From positions 12,401,001 to 12,465,000 of the forward strand of contig NC_041825.1 in the NCBI RefSeq assembly GCF_900964775.1: DNA of 64,000 nt, read 5' to 3'. Positions 11,094 through 24,200 of this stretch are shown one piece after another. The notes beneath the pieces were generated by a model that was given only the letters and a program-made list of their open reading frames with translations, ran no database searches and had not been told where the DNA came from. The position numbers were made by a program, and so were the translations under genes. This stretch comes from Scleropages formosus. Its lineage: Eukaryota; Chordata; Actinopteri; Osteoglossiformes; Osteoglossidae. Position 1 is the stretch's first letter. Each line of letters begins with the position of its first letter.

Positions 11094-14000
11094 ATGATGA
11101 TGGACTTCCTGTCGCTGTTCGCCCTCTACGTGCTCTGCGTGCTCACCTGCATGGCTCTGGTGTGCCGGTGGTCCCACGGCGCGCAGACCCCGCTGGAGAA
11201 GAGTGTTACCTTCGTCTCCCAGGTGAGGTAAACGGTGAAATGGGTCCGGAGCCGTGTGTTTACTTGGGCACCAGTCAGTGTGACTAGTAGTTGGTCGGAG
11301 TGTGAGCGCGGGCACAACATGCCATGGCCATAGGCATAGATAGAACCTCCTGGGATATACAGTACACAATTTTATAAGTACCTTAACATTGTAAGTCGCT
11401 TTGGAGAAGTGTCGGCTTTTTTAAATGTAAGTGTAACACGGGCACAAAAACAAAACGAAGACACAGCAGTAAGCATTCATTCAGGATCATTAACTGCTTC
11501 TCCAGTGCAGGGTGCTGGTGGTCCGGAGCCTATCCCAGCGGGTGTGTGGGAGCACCAGTCCCTGGAAGGGTGGTTTCTCTCTCTCTCACACACACACATG
11601 CACTCACAAGGGCAATTTAGAGGCACCACTTGACAGTAGCATGATGGCACACTAACATTTTTAACTCTCGCACTTCGAAATGCTGACGGGTGTCTGGGGG
11701 TAACAGGAGGCACCAGAAGGGGTTCATGTAGCTCAGTTCAGAAACTTCCCTGTCGGCTCACGGTTGCACCCCCCTCCGTTTCAGACATTCTTGCGCCGTT
11801 TCCAGTCTGCTTCTCTTTCTATGTCGGACTCTTTCTTCAGCATCGCTGCTGTTTTTTTTTTTCGTTGGCCTTATTTTCGCAGAGATTCTCATCTTGTGCT
11901 CCCCGATGGCTTCAGAGGCTCTTCTACAAGTTTCTACACCGCCTGTTTCATCAAAGGTAAGACGGCTGGTGAAATCTCAGGGCTACAGTTTGTTTGGTGA
12001 TATCGACGATATAAAGTTACGTTTAATTTTTCAAAACAAACACGGACAACCCACCTCTCCCAGAAAGGAGGGGACTTCTGTAAATGTTCCTTCACCTCAG
12101 ACATCAGCACGTGTACTGTGTGAGGAGAAAACACTATAATCCTACAGACTGTACCTGGTAAATTTTCCTTGACTCAGGAGCAAATGGAGTGTTTTCCATG
12201 TGCCTTTCTCCAGGACCAGACTGTTCCTGTACCTGCACCTGCTGTTGGAGTGTGCAGTATATGCAGAGTTTGCATATGAGGTGTTTGGCTACTGCAGGGA
12301 GATGGACACTCAGCTGTCCAGCCTTATTGTGCCTTATGTGCTACTTGCTGTTCAGTCCTGCTTCTTCTATCTGTGCTGCTACAGAGACCCTGGTAAGCAA
12401 GTCACCTTACTAACTTATTTTGGTAGTGTGAGGCTAATTATAACACAAAAAGCTTTTTCCACAGTCTTGCTTTTTTATTGTGCAGGTACAGTTACAAAAG
12501 ACAACCATGCCTCACAGGTTCGGGTGTATCTGTATGACAGGAGGCTCTTCCAGCCGGGGGTCAGCTGTTCAACGTGTCTGCTGGTGAAACCTGCAAGGTC
12601 TAAGCACTGCCGTAAGTCCATGTCTCTGCGAGACGAGCGATCGCATACTCTGTCTCCTCTGCTGCTTACTGTACCACATAAGAGTGGTTCCTTTACCTTA
12701 ATGGGGACACTTGGTACGTAGTGGTTACAGTTTCTGCCCTTGGATCCAAAGTTTGCAGGTTTGATCCCCACCTCCAGCTGTAGTACCCTTGAGCAAGGTA
12801 CTTACCCTAAATTGCTCCAATAAAATTACCCCACTGTATAAATAGGTAAATAACTGTAACCTTAACATTGTAAGTCGCTTTGAAAAAGGCCATCACCTAA
12901 ATGAATAGATGTAAATGTAATGTTAGGAAGTGGAGGTATGTGGCTTACGAGGTTAAGTAAGTTCAAAATAAGTAGCACATGTACAGTTAATCATAACTAA
13001 CATGCAGTTCAAACAAGTGCAAAGACCCTTTGGTTGCAATTGGACATTGGATAAATGGGTTGTTTTTATTAACAGGCGTATGCAACAGATGCGTTCAACG
13101 ATTCGACCATCACTGTGTCTGGGTTAACAACTGCATTGGAGCCCAGAACTACAGATACTTCCTTTTGTATCTGCTGCTTACCTGTGCTATGGCAGGAGAC
13201 ATCGCAGTACTCACAGCAGACATGCTGTTTCACGTTGTGCTGCAAGCAGACCTCCTGCACGCTCGCTACATCGACCACAATGGGGAGCAGCAGCCAGCTG
13301 GGCCACGCTTCATTATTCAGGTGCATGCACACTGGTAGCAACACTCCTTCGTGTTCGGCAACATTATCTGCTTGGGTTTTCAGGTTTATCAATTGTTTGA
13401 AATTCACTGGCTTATGATACTGGAGTTTTCTCTGGATTTTTTTTTTTTTTTTTTTTAAACCCACCTGCGATGTTAAATAATGCAGTTGAAGTAGCCTATT
13501 TTAATGATTCAGAACACAAAAAACCTTTTGACAAACTTGCCAGTTATTTTCCAATAAATGACCAGTTTGTCTTAACTCACCCAGAACAGTTTTCTGCCAG
13601 AACAGCAAAATTTAACATCTAATTTATGCATGTTTGAATATTTTTAAATAAATGCAACCATTACAGCAGAATGACGCCTCTCCTTTCAAATGTTCAAGAT
13701 GACTAACAGTTTCACATTATTTAAATTGTATCACTAATGAATAATGTAAATTAGACAAAGGGGTAACAAATTTGAATTGTTTCCCTTTGCACTATGCTGA
13801 TCTTATTCTTATTCTTTGCAGCACCTCTTCTTGACGTTTCCCAGGATTGTCTTCATGCTCGGCTTCCTTGTTTTCGTCTTCGTGCTGCTGGCTGGATATG
13901 CCTTGTTCCACTTGTACTTAGCTGTGGTTAACCAGACATCCAATGAATGGTACAAGGGCAGAGCTTGGGGCTGTGAGCACTGTTATGGCATAGCTGGGCA

Positions 14001-14112
14001 CCAGTGCTCCCTATCATCTGTTACAGCCAGCAGCTTCTATAATAGAGGCATCCTCAGGAACCTGTGGGAGATCTTTCACCCATTCACTGCCAGTGTGAAG
14101 AAAAATAAATAG
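11094..14112 (+). CDS. zdhhc4: Palmitoyltransferase ZDHHC4
   Basis: An integral membrane protein S-acyltransferase that transfers palmitate to cysteines of target proteins. Six coding exons: 11094-11222, 11883-11956, 12214-12392, 12486-12611, 13076-13320, 13822-14112, all GT-AG with matching phases. Three ATGs stand in a row (11094, 11097, 11100); human ZDHHC4 starts MDFL, equal to the third. From there the product is 345 residues against 344 in human. The N-terminal helix ([19 protein letters not shown]) and a second at about residues 107-120 precede the cysteine-rich domain, which runs from [15 protein letters not shown] to [18 protein letters not shown] with DHHC at about 178-181. Two further hydrophobic helices and the PaCCT-like NQTSNEWY segment follow. 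All zinc cysteines and the catalytic cysteine are present. Downstream it converges on e4f1. Confidence 0.97.
11360..11632 (+). repeat. Two old repeat fragments in zdhhc4 intron 1
   Basis: At 11382-11440 lies the 3' tail of SINE family B (CTTAACATTGTAAGTCGCTT). At about 11490-11632 lies a piece of the old fish repeat also seen near 35.1 kb, recognisable by GAGCCTATCCCAGCGGGTGT and AAGGGCAATTTAGAGGCACC. Confidence 0.55.
12716..12925 (+). repeat. SINE family B, nearly full length, in zdhhc4 intron 4
   Basis: Head GTAGTGGTTACAGTTTCTGC, box-B-like GCAGGTTTGATCC, CAGCTGTAGTACCCTTGAGC, TATAAATAGG and the tail GTAAGTCGCTTTG with AATGAATAGATGTAA. This copy shows the family structure best. Confidence 0.85.
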
Positions 14113-14349
14113 CCTGGCCTTTACCTCAGGGACAGTAACTTTGACAAGTGTGCACCACACTGTTGTGGATGTATTATATGCAATGCCAGTGTCCACAGGT
14201 GCTATGATCTGAATCTAACAAATTAATTTTTGTTCCTTTCATGTATGATGCAGGGTTGTTTGACACTGTTTGTATATTGTATTAATTTGTTGGAATTCCA
14301 ATATTTTTATCATCAGAATCATTTTAAATTACATCACCACAACGAAGAG

Positions 14350-14487
14350 GTGGTGTGGGGGTGCAGCGGGTTTGGCAACAGACTGCCGTCCCATCCTGGG
14401 TGTGTCCCCTTCAGCCTTGCGCTGTATGTTGCTGGGTAAGGCTCCTGTCCGCCGCAACCCTGCTCGGGACAAGCGGTTGTTGACAAT
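14350..14487 (+). repeat. SINE family A with internal deletion
   Basis: The head (GGTGTGGGGGTGCAGCGGG) is joined directly to the CAACAGACTGCCGTCCCATC block, skipping the box B segment. The 3' end, GACAAGCGGTTGTTGACAATG, has no GT tail. Confidence 0.7.
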
Positions 14488-14504
14488 GGATAGATGTAAA
14501 GAAG

Positions 14505-14640
14505 GGTTTTAATCCCTTCTCTTGCTCTAGTACTCCTTAGGAAAATACTTACCCCTGAACTGATCCAATAAAAATTACCCAGGTGTGTAAATGGGTAAAG
14601 ATAAGTTGCATTGGAGAAAAATACTTTGGATGAAAAACCA
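14505..14640 (+). repeat. SINE family B, 5'-truncated and diverged
   Basis: The ATTACCCAGGTGTGTAAATG block and a degraded tail (AAGTTGCATTGGAGAAAAAT) identify it. The tRNA head is absent. Confidence 0.6.
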
Positions 14641-15268
14641 GATAAACTTTAATTTTTGCAACTTGTATACAAGAATAAATGGCCTCTTTAGAACTGTACA
14701 ATCTCAGGAGGCACTCTATTTATGTGATCGCTAAGGGTCGACATGGACTCAACGGCACTTAACAGAACTGTACAAGTTGACCTGAGAGCTGAAATTCACT
14801 GTTCATTGTAACCTTTACTTCCTTGCATTAGGGCTATAAAGTTTACAAGTGCTAAGTACATTGTCTTTTTTTTTTAAAAAAAAAAATTCAGTCACAAAGT
14901 CTTACTGTCAACACTTTCCAACTTAAGAATCCTTGAATTTGCTTAGACCTTACGAATCGCAGCAGTCGCCTTTTTTGCAGCTGCACAGCAAGTTACAAAC
15001 TGGTCCCACTGAATGATAAACTGAGATGTGTTGGCAGTACCGCTATATATTCTGAAATGCGTACACGTATAATCGTATACTCAAAAAGTTGTTCTAATAA
15101 TGTTTGTGGATATTTTTTAAGGTTACTGTTAAGTTTTAAACTCTCACATTTTTTTCTACTATGAAGGCAGAACAAGTAATACTGTCTCTTGAGGGTTCTT
15201 GGGGATTTATATATATTTACTAAAGGTCACTTAATTGTGGTCAGCTATCCAAGACAAAGCTTTTCATT

Positions 15269-18200
15269 TCACTCCTGTACAATAGTCTGTATCTCCACCT
15301 CCTCTGGTGAAGTAATAACAAATTCCTCTGACTGCTCCATCACTTCAATGTCTTGGGATGCCACCATGGTTACGGTATTGTCCTCTACCTCCATGGTTCC
15401 CTCGGCAGTCATGATAGCACCGTCGCTGATGGCTGAAGCCAGCGTCATAGCCACCTGCTCTGTCAAGCTCTCTGGCGTAGCAATAGTGATGGTGTCGCCA
15501 CAGTCCGAAGCAAGAGCTGCGCTATCAGCCATGGACACGTTCTGCACAATGACCTGGTGCCCCGAGTTTGATTGGTTCACTAGCTGCTGCACAACCTTCA
15601 TGATGTCGGTATCCACCTGAGCATACAAAATGAAACAAAAGTCACCATATTACCTTCCTGAGACTCAGCTGAGAAGGGTTTCCGGACATATTTATAGGAA
15701 GTTGTCCAAGCTCCTCCCCCAAATGTGGTAACATAAAATTACAGAATGTTCTCTGTAAGGTGCATTGTATCATGTACAGTTTTTTTTTTTTGAGATGCCC
15801 TTAAATAATGATAAACAGATGTGTGTGTCCTCTAGAGAGGACCAAATGAAGGGCTTGGTTTTACAAGTTTATAGGAGTGAACACCCACAAGGACTTTGGC
15901 AGTTGTTTGACATGTTCTTTCAAGTGAGTCTCATGCAGTTCAGTTCACTAACCTCAGCTCTGTTGTGGGCTACTGCATCTCCCACTCCTGTCACTTCAGC
16001 TGGAGCCTTCAAAAGAAAGCAAGGGAAAAAAAAAATTACATTCCAGTACTTGACTCAGAGTGGATGCTCCAAAGCGCTTAACTTATACTCACCGACCACT
16101 TATTAGGTAGACCTGTTTAACTGCTCGTTAACGCAAATATCTAATCAGCCAATCACATGGCAACATCTCAATGCATTAAGGCATGTAGACATGGTCAAGA
16201 CAATCTCCTGAAGTTCAAACTGAGCATCAGAATGGGGAAGAAAGGTGATTTAAGTGACTTTGAACGTGGCATGGTTGTTGATGCCAGACGGGCTGGTCTG
16301 AGTATTTCAGAAACTGTTGATCTACTGGGATTTTCATGCACAACCATGTCTAGGGTTTATAGAGAATGGTCAGAAAAACAGAAAATATCCAGTGAGCAGC
16401 AGTTCTGTGGGCGAAAATGCCTTGTTGATGCTAGAGGTCAGAGGAGAATGGCCAGACTGGTTCGAGCTGATAGAAAGGCAACAGTAACTCAAATAACCAC
16501 TCGTTACAACCGAGGTATGCAGAAGAGCATCTCTGAACGCACAACACGTCAAACCTTGAAGCAGATGGGCTTACAGCAGCAGAAGACCACACCTGTCAGC
16601 TAAGAACAGGAAACTGAGGCTACAGTTCGCACCGGCTCACCAAAATTGGACAATAGGAAATTGGAAAAACGTTGCCTGGTCTGATGAGTTTCGATTTCTG
16701 CTGTGACATTCAGATAGTAGGGTCAGAATTTGGCGTAAGCAGCATAAAAGCATGGATCCATCCTGCCTTGTATCAATGGTTCAGGCTGGTGGTGGTGGTG
16801 TAATGGTACGGGGGATATTTGGGCCCCTTAGTACTCACTGAGCATTGTTTAAATGCCACAGCCTACCTGAGTATTGTTTCTGACCATGTCCATCCCTTTA
16901 TGACCACAGTGTACCCATCTTCTGATGGCTACTTCCAGCAGGATAACGCACCATGTCACAAAGCTCAAATCATCTCAAACTGGTTGCTTGAACATGACAA
17001 TGAGTTCACTATACTCAAATGGCCTCCACAGTCACCAGATCTCAATCCAACAGAGCACCTCTGGGATGTGGTGGAATGGGAGATTCGCATCATTGATGTG
17101 CAGCCGACAAATCTGTAGCAACTGCGTGATGCTATCATGTCAATATGGACCAAAATCTCTGAGGAATATTTCCAGCACCTTGTTGAATTTATGCCATGAA
17201 GAATTCAGGCAGTTCTGAAGGCAAAAGGGGGTCCAACCTGGTACTAGCAAAGTGAACCTAATAAAGTGGCCAGTGAGTGTATTTGTCCTAAGAATCTATT
17301 TTTCTGCCACAAAGTGGAGAATAATAACAACACAGAGTATTTGAACTTAAAGGTTCAAAAGGACAATAAAATGGCAGGCACATATGTCAGAGTAGCTCTG
17401 CAGTTAATTCCAAAGTTAATTCATGCAGAAAAAACATGCTAAATGCTGAGAGTTACCTTCTAACCGTAACTTTGAGAATCATATACAGTACATCGTATCA
17501 TAGGAAGAAACATGTAAGAAAAGGGTTCAGTCCTGTAGCTGATCCAAAACTTTAAAAGCAAGTTTTATACATGCCATAAGAACATATAATAAAGAAAGGT
17601 ACTATGTTTTGGATTGTTCGCGGCAATGTTAGCGTGACCATCGTATCATCCACGTCTCACCTGTATGATGTACTCTTGTGTATCTGCCACTACTGAAGAG
17701 AACTCCACCAGTACAGCATGTGGGTCTTCAGTAATGATGGTTGCAGCCACATCGCTGTCAGATGGGTGCTCCTCCACAACCATCATCTGCTCTGACTCTT
17801 TCATTCCCCCACTGCAACCACCTGTCACCCATGCACAGAAACTGGAATTATATATAAAACTGCGTACGCATTTCAGCTAATCCCGAGGGAAACCATTTAG
17901 TAAAGTCTAGAAATGCGAGACGTGTGTAAAACGGTCTCATGAGCAAAGGTGAATGGAGACGGTGCAAATAACTTCATATCACAAACGGTGCTGCTGTGCT
18001 GTAACTCGTACAGCAAAAATCTCGAGGCCCATCGATACCAAAATGGCACGATTGCTCACCTTTGGCCCGAAGATGTCGGCTTAGAGTGCCGTGCTCTGCA
18101 AATCCCCGGCCGCATTTGTAGCACGTGAAGGGCTTCTCGCCGGTATGGTGGCGTATGTGGCGCACTAAAGAGCCCTTTTCCCTGAATCCCCGCGAGCAGT

Positions 18201-21200
18201 ACTGACACACATATGGCTTCTCCTGTGCGTGAGTGCGCTGGTGTACCTGAAGAGCATTCTAGGAATATGAGAAAGGGGACAAGAAAAAGCAATCAAATCA
18301 CCTATGGGAGCTGTGTGAGATAAGGACTGTCGGCATACAACGCAATGCAACAAAATTTCTCAAAGCTCTTAGTTATGTCAAGTTATGCGTTGATTATGAT
18401 TAGTTAAAGTTTGCCGATTACAAAAATACCACTAGTTGTTCTAGGGTGTCACTTCTAATTTGGTCCTTTACAGCCACTGGAAGGTTCTAGAAGACACCAG
18501 AACATTCCAGAAATTCTACAAAGCATCAGATCCTACAAGGTACTGGAACATTCAGTGTTTGGAACCCGGTGCCAAAATTCACCAAAATTTGCTAATTTCA
18601 AGAATGTGGAATATTTTTCTTAAAAAAAAAAAGGACATAAAGCACAAGCTAACACCAAGAGTGTGTCTAATCTACCAAAAGTGAACGGAAAATGGGGAAA
18701 AAAATTCAACATAACATTTCTGTTAATGTGTAATAGATACACCTGAGTCTCTGCCTATTTTTTTCTTCTAAATTGTTTTTTTTTTTTTTTACACACTGCT
18801 TTAGTTCTTTACACAAGAACCTCAGGACTACACAAACACACACTCACACACCGGCTGAAACCGCTTGTCCTGAGTGGGGTCGTGGTGAACCGGAGCCTAA
18901 CCCAGCAACATAGGGTGCAAGGCTGGAGGGGGAGGGGACACACCCAGGACAGGACGCCAGTCCATCGCAAGGCAGCCCAAGCAGGACTCGAACCCCAGAC
19001 CCACCAGAGAGCAGGACCCAGCCAAACCCGCTGCGCCACAGCACCCCCTTGCTCAGGACTACAGTATAAAGCTGAAAGCAATGAAAAGGGTTAAGTATGA
19101 TGTACTTTGGTCTTATAGCCCTTGTCACAGGAGTTGCAATGGTAGGGCCGCTCATCGGAGTGTGCTCTCATGTGTTCGCGGACGTGCCCGATGGTCTTGT
19201 AGAGCTTGCCGCACTCTCCGCATTTGAACCGCCGCTCGCTGAGATGAACCTCCATGTGCTTCTTCAGCAGGTAGCCCGTGAGGAACTCCTTGTCACACAC
19301 ACTGCACTTGAAGGGCTTGAACTCTGCAGGAACACACACTCGCATTACATACGCCGGTGACAGAGCTCTATGGACACCTGGTCTCGTGATGTGACACGCG
19401 TGTTAAAAGCTGTAATGTTCGCTGCAAAAGCCACAGGGATAACGGAGCCGCTGAAGTTCAACAGCTATATGTTGGGTTTCATTCAAGCACAACTTGTGTT
19501 TTGATCACTGCTCAATTTCAAAAATCTGAAGAATCAAAGAAATTTTTAGAAAAACGGACCAGTGAAGAAAATGCAATTACAAATAAATAAAGCTGGAAAT
19601 GCTTATTTCCTTGAAAAATGTTACTTCGGATATCTGCAATACAAGGTACAAGTTTACTTATTTGTTATTTCATCATTATCCTGGATCCTCGACTTATGAC
19701 CTGCAAAATTTGGACGGCAAGTCTGTTTCCAGCTCATCCTGTTTGTAGCTCCAAAGTCGCTTTTACCCCTAAGATCACTTCCTGGGAAAGACACCCTTAT
19801 GCTGTATATACTGACAGAATAGAACTTACCAAGGTGGCCCTTTACATGTGTTCGTAGGTAGCTTAAAGTCCTGAAGACCCGATTACAGTGAAAACACCTG
19901 TGCCCCTTTGCGGAAGCAGAGTCACTCTGGTTCTCCACGGGTTCCTAAAATTCAGTTTTTAAAACACAAGACCGGATAAACATTTCGCTTTTAACCCGTG
20001 TGAGCAAACCATGTAGAACTGGGGTATCTGAAAATAAACAAACATTCAACTCAGGTCAATCAGCGACAATGACCGTAACAATTCAGTAATTATTGCTATA
20101 ATTACTGGGTTTTGACTGGAAAAACACCTTTTTAATAACTGAATTTTGGCTGAAACAAATCCTGATTAAGAAAGCTTTTATAATTTTGAATGGATGTGCA
20201 CGCAAGGCTGTGAATGACCTCCATGGTCTGTGACTGTCCCACTCACCGGCGCCTCATCGCAGTCCAGCTCTACACACTCCTCCGTGACTTGGATCTCTGT
20301 GATCCTGCTCTCAGGGTCTTGGTGTTGGAACAGGGGTTTGGGAGACTTGCTGCCAACCTGCTGCTCCCCCTGATCTGCACCCAGCATAATGCCAGAGTTC
20401 ATTATAGCCTGGCTGATCAAGCTGTCTCCTGCAGGTTCCTGCACCGCCTCAGCCTGTTCCTGGAGAGGGCGGGGAAAAAAGAAAAAAAAGTTCAACATTT
20501 TGCTGTACAGTCATGCACTTTCCTGTCCAAGCTACACTCTATATTTAATATCAACAAAATATTCAGTCTCGGTATCACAGTAACTACTTTATGGGTTCTG
20601 CTGAAACCCTCAAAAAATACAGCAGAATATGCATATGGAATAACATGTAACCAACAGTGGGTAGTTGTCCTTCGCAGTGTATTCTACAGGAGGCGAAACA
20701 CGTTGGGCACCGTGACCCAAAATCGCAGATTTCCTGGATCTGTCTAAGGATATCAGCTTTTACCTGCACATGGACCTCGTGAATGGTCTCCTCAGTGTTT
20801 TCCACCTCATCCACAACAGGGAGCTGCTCATCCTTCAGCAGGAGCGGATAAGAGGACTCCTCCTTGAGCCCTGAAGGAAACATCAAAAGGGCATCACACC
20901 AAGGGCACCCTTTACACCTACAAATACAGTACAAATGCATCACAGGCAGCACGGCAGGTAACAACACCATTTCTTTCGTGTACCGTTAGGCAAAACTATT
21001 AGGTACTTATTTCATTTAAACTGATCCAATTTTACCAGCTGCTGTAGGTAAGAATCGGAGCAAAAATATATACAGGAATAACATATTGCCACTTAATATT
21101 CACGTTTACTCAAACAAATCTTGTCAAGCATCCCTTTGTTTTTACCACAGAAAAGGTTGTTACCATCCATTCATAGTACTGCACTACACATAAAGTACCA

Positions 21201-24200
21201 GTGAAAAATTTGTATACGCTAACGAGATCCGAGCCCCCCCCCACAGTTCATTCATTCATTCATTCATTCATTCATTCATTCATTCATTCAACAGGAAATG
21301 AGCCAACATGTTTTTCCAAATCTTCTGCAGCAGTTCCCATGGATGTAAGACACATTTGTGCTGATTAGCTTTCACTCTTCTGTCCAGTTCGGCCTATGAA
21401 AGTATTGCCCAGGTGCTTTTTGCTGGTACTGTACCTAACTGTACTAACTGTACAACAAGTTCTCCCAAAACAGAAAATCCACTAGAACAAATATTAATAC
21501 CTTGCAGTTTGGAAGCTCCACAAATGGCATCAATCACGACATACCTTTCTGCACACCATCCTTGTTCACCAGTATTTCTCTACATTGGCTGAAACGTGTC
21601 TTCTCCGTGCAAGGAGTGATAGATTTTAGATGTCTTGTCAAAGCACCGGACTCCCTGAAGGAAATCCCACACAGATTACACCTGTATGGACGCTCATCTG
21701 TAGGGGAACACAAGGAGACAGATGTTGAAACACAAGAAAGAAGAGTACGTTATACAAGAGCACATCATTCAATAAACCCAAGCGAGAGCACTGCACTCCC
21801 CTGCCTGTGGCTGCTCAGTTCTCGCACTCACGAGAAGTCAATAATCAAAAATCCGCAGGTTCTCGATTTTAGGTCCAATGTGGTGGAATGAGCGCTCTCT
21901 GTCCCTCAGAACTGCTGAATCCCTCACAGTATTCAACAAGGGTCTCAAAACACATCTCTTTCCGACCCAATTCCCTCCTGATCTCCTAACAACACCATGA
22001 TCCACCTGTCATGACCATAACCTGATTCATTACTGGAGATTGTCACAGGACCTGCAGCCTGATACCTACAAGACTGATCAATCCCTACACCCCAACAACA
22101 GTGCTATACTACGCCACCTCTGACTGACTGGTGGTCCCACTCACAAGGGCTCTAAAATCGAAAGTCAGCAGGTTCTTGGTTTCGGCTCCAAGCTGTGGAA
22201 TGAGCTCCCTTAAAAAGGTCTCCAAATGTATCTCTTTTTTGGTCCCATGTCTCTCCTGGTCTCCTAATTACTTTAGAAATTTGCATCACAACAACTGTCA
22301 GGATCACCTTTGTATTTCCTATCAATTCTCGAGTAACGTGTGCCCGCAAAGGCGGCGGTATCAAACAAATTAACCGTGCTTTGACAACTATGTGTCTCTG
22401 TTGAAAGCCCCGTCTGTTGTAAAATGCACTTTGTTTACTCCGAGTTGTACGTTCCTTTGCATAGAAGAGCCTGACACATGAATAAACGTTGTTGCGTAAA
22501 GAGACACTTTGAGGAGAAATCAGGATCTTCAGTCCTGGATTTGCACCGTCTTACTTACTGGTGTGCCGGCGGTTGTGGCGAATGAGCGAGCCCTTGGTTC
22601 TGAAAGAGTTGCTGCACAATTTACACTGGAAGTTCTTCTCTTCGCTGTGGGTGTTCAAGTGCGTCCTTAGTATGTTGGCCTTAAAAATACATATGATCAA
22701 ATTTTATGAGCTATACTAAGCAAATACTGTAACAAACATACTGGCAATAAGAACGTTACTTCACTTAGTGGACAAAACAAACAAAAGAGCAACGAAACAT
22801 CCGCAGTGAGACAGCGCAACATGCAAAACTGTGCTTGGACATTTTAAACGTTTATGTGCGGGCATACCGTCTTAAAGGTCTTATCGCAGATCTGGCAGAT
22901 GTAGCGCCCTTGTTCATTGACTTTGAAAGCAATTTTCGCACTTTCTGAACCGCTGAGGCACTGGTCAGTAAGGTTTGGAGAACGGGGCAAGGTCCTCGCT
23001 GAACTGCTCTTCCTCCTGCGCCTCTCAGGATAGACTGCAATCTCCTTCTGTTGGTCTGAAATGATCGCCGCAGGTAGGAGGAAGAACCATAAGCGTCAGA
23101 CAAGGACTCCATAACCGGACATCCGAGCGCCGTGTTCTCCGCGGACAGAAAGAACAGATGTATTTTAAAACTGCTGGAGGACAGCGTTCACACCTGTGCT
23201 GATAACCAACCTGTTTTCTGCAGACATTCTGCTTTCTCTGAGGAAAATTTGGTCTCCTCAATTCCATCCACAGAAACAGAGTTCACCTCAGACAGCTCAA
23301 CCTGCCACGAAAAACAATCAAAAATTACACACACACACCGGCTGAAACCGCTTGTCCCGAGAGGGGTCACGTGAACCGGAGCCTAACCCAGCAACACAGG
23401 GCACAAGGCTGGAGGGGGAGGGGACGCAGCCAGGACGGGACGCCAGTCCATTGCAAGGCGCCCCAAGCGGGACTCGAACCCCAGACCCGCCAGAGAGAGG
23501 GGCTCAGCCAAACCAGCTGCGCCACCGCACCCCCCTCTCAATCAAAAATTAATGATATACAACAATATGTGTTAACCAAACACGTTAGAAAGTTTTAGAA
23601 CTGGAGAACCTTGCATCAATCGTTTCAAATACAAAAGCATGGAAACATTCTAGAATGCATTAAAAATACCAGGGAGAATAAATGGAAACACCAGAATTAA
23701 ATGATTCCACAGGTATGCTTCTAATCAAACGCAAGTGCTCAATAAGAGGGGTTAAGGAAAATGCTCAGCACTGACACATACATTATGAAAATAGCTGCAA
23801 TACGGTACAAGACCACCATTCCTGACCGTAACCTCAGACATGGGTGTCGATCACTGTATGAAAAAGTTTCACCTCTGTGAAACTAGACCTAAATGGAATG
23901 TGATGATCTCTCTATCCAGGTAAACCAGAGGGTTGTCCAGACAGGGAAGCCACAACTCTGCTATGAAGTGACCAGGTCACCGACCAACTGGCTTACTAAG
24001 GGTTCTCTTGAGTAGCTTCCCACAGGGGAACATGGTTAAAGTTAGGCTCACCTCTGAAATGGATGCATGGTTACAGTTAGGCTTAGAGGTAACATTGGGC
24101 TCAACTTTTGACTATAGCCCCCTAGGGTTAGAGTTAGGGTTAGGGTTAGGGCAAAGCTCACCTCTCAAGTGTTCTCCCTGGGGTTAAGGTTAGGGTTAAA

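Larger units (their letters stand above)
14113..15268. other. Convergent spacer between zdhhc4 and e4f1
   Basis: The 3' UTRs of the two convergent genes share this 1.15 kb. An AATAAA at 14674-14679 could serve zdhhc4. A clear minus-strand signal for e4f1 was not seen; ATTAAA-like sites exist. The spacer contains a SINE A copy with an internal deletion (14350-14487) and a partial SINE B (14505-14640). Confidence 0.5.

Noticed and set aside
18460-18684. A 74-codon open frame in an e4f1 intron
   Set aside because: No known domain, A-rich end, no splice sites of note and not in phase with neighbouring e4f1 exons.
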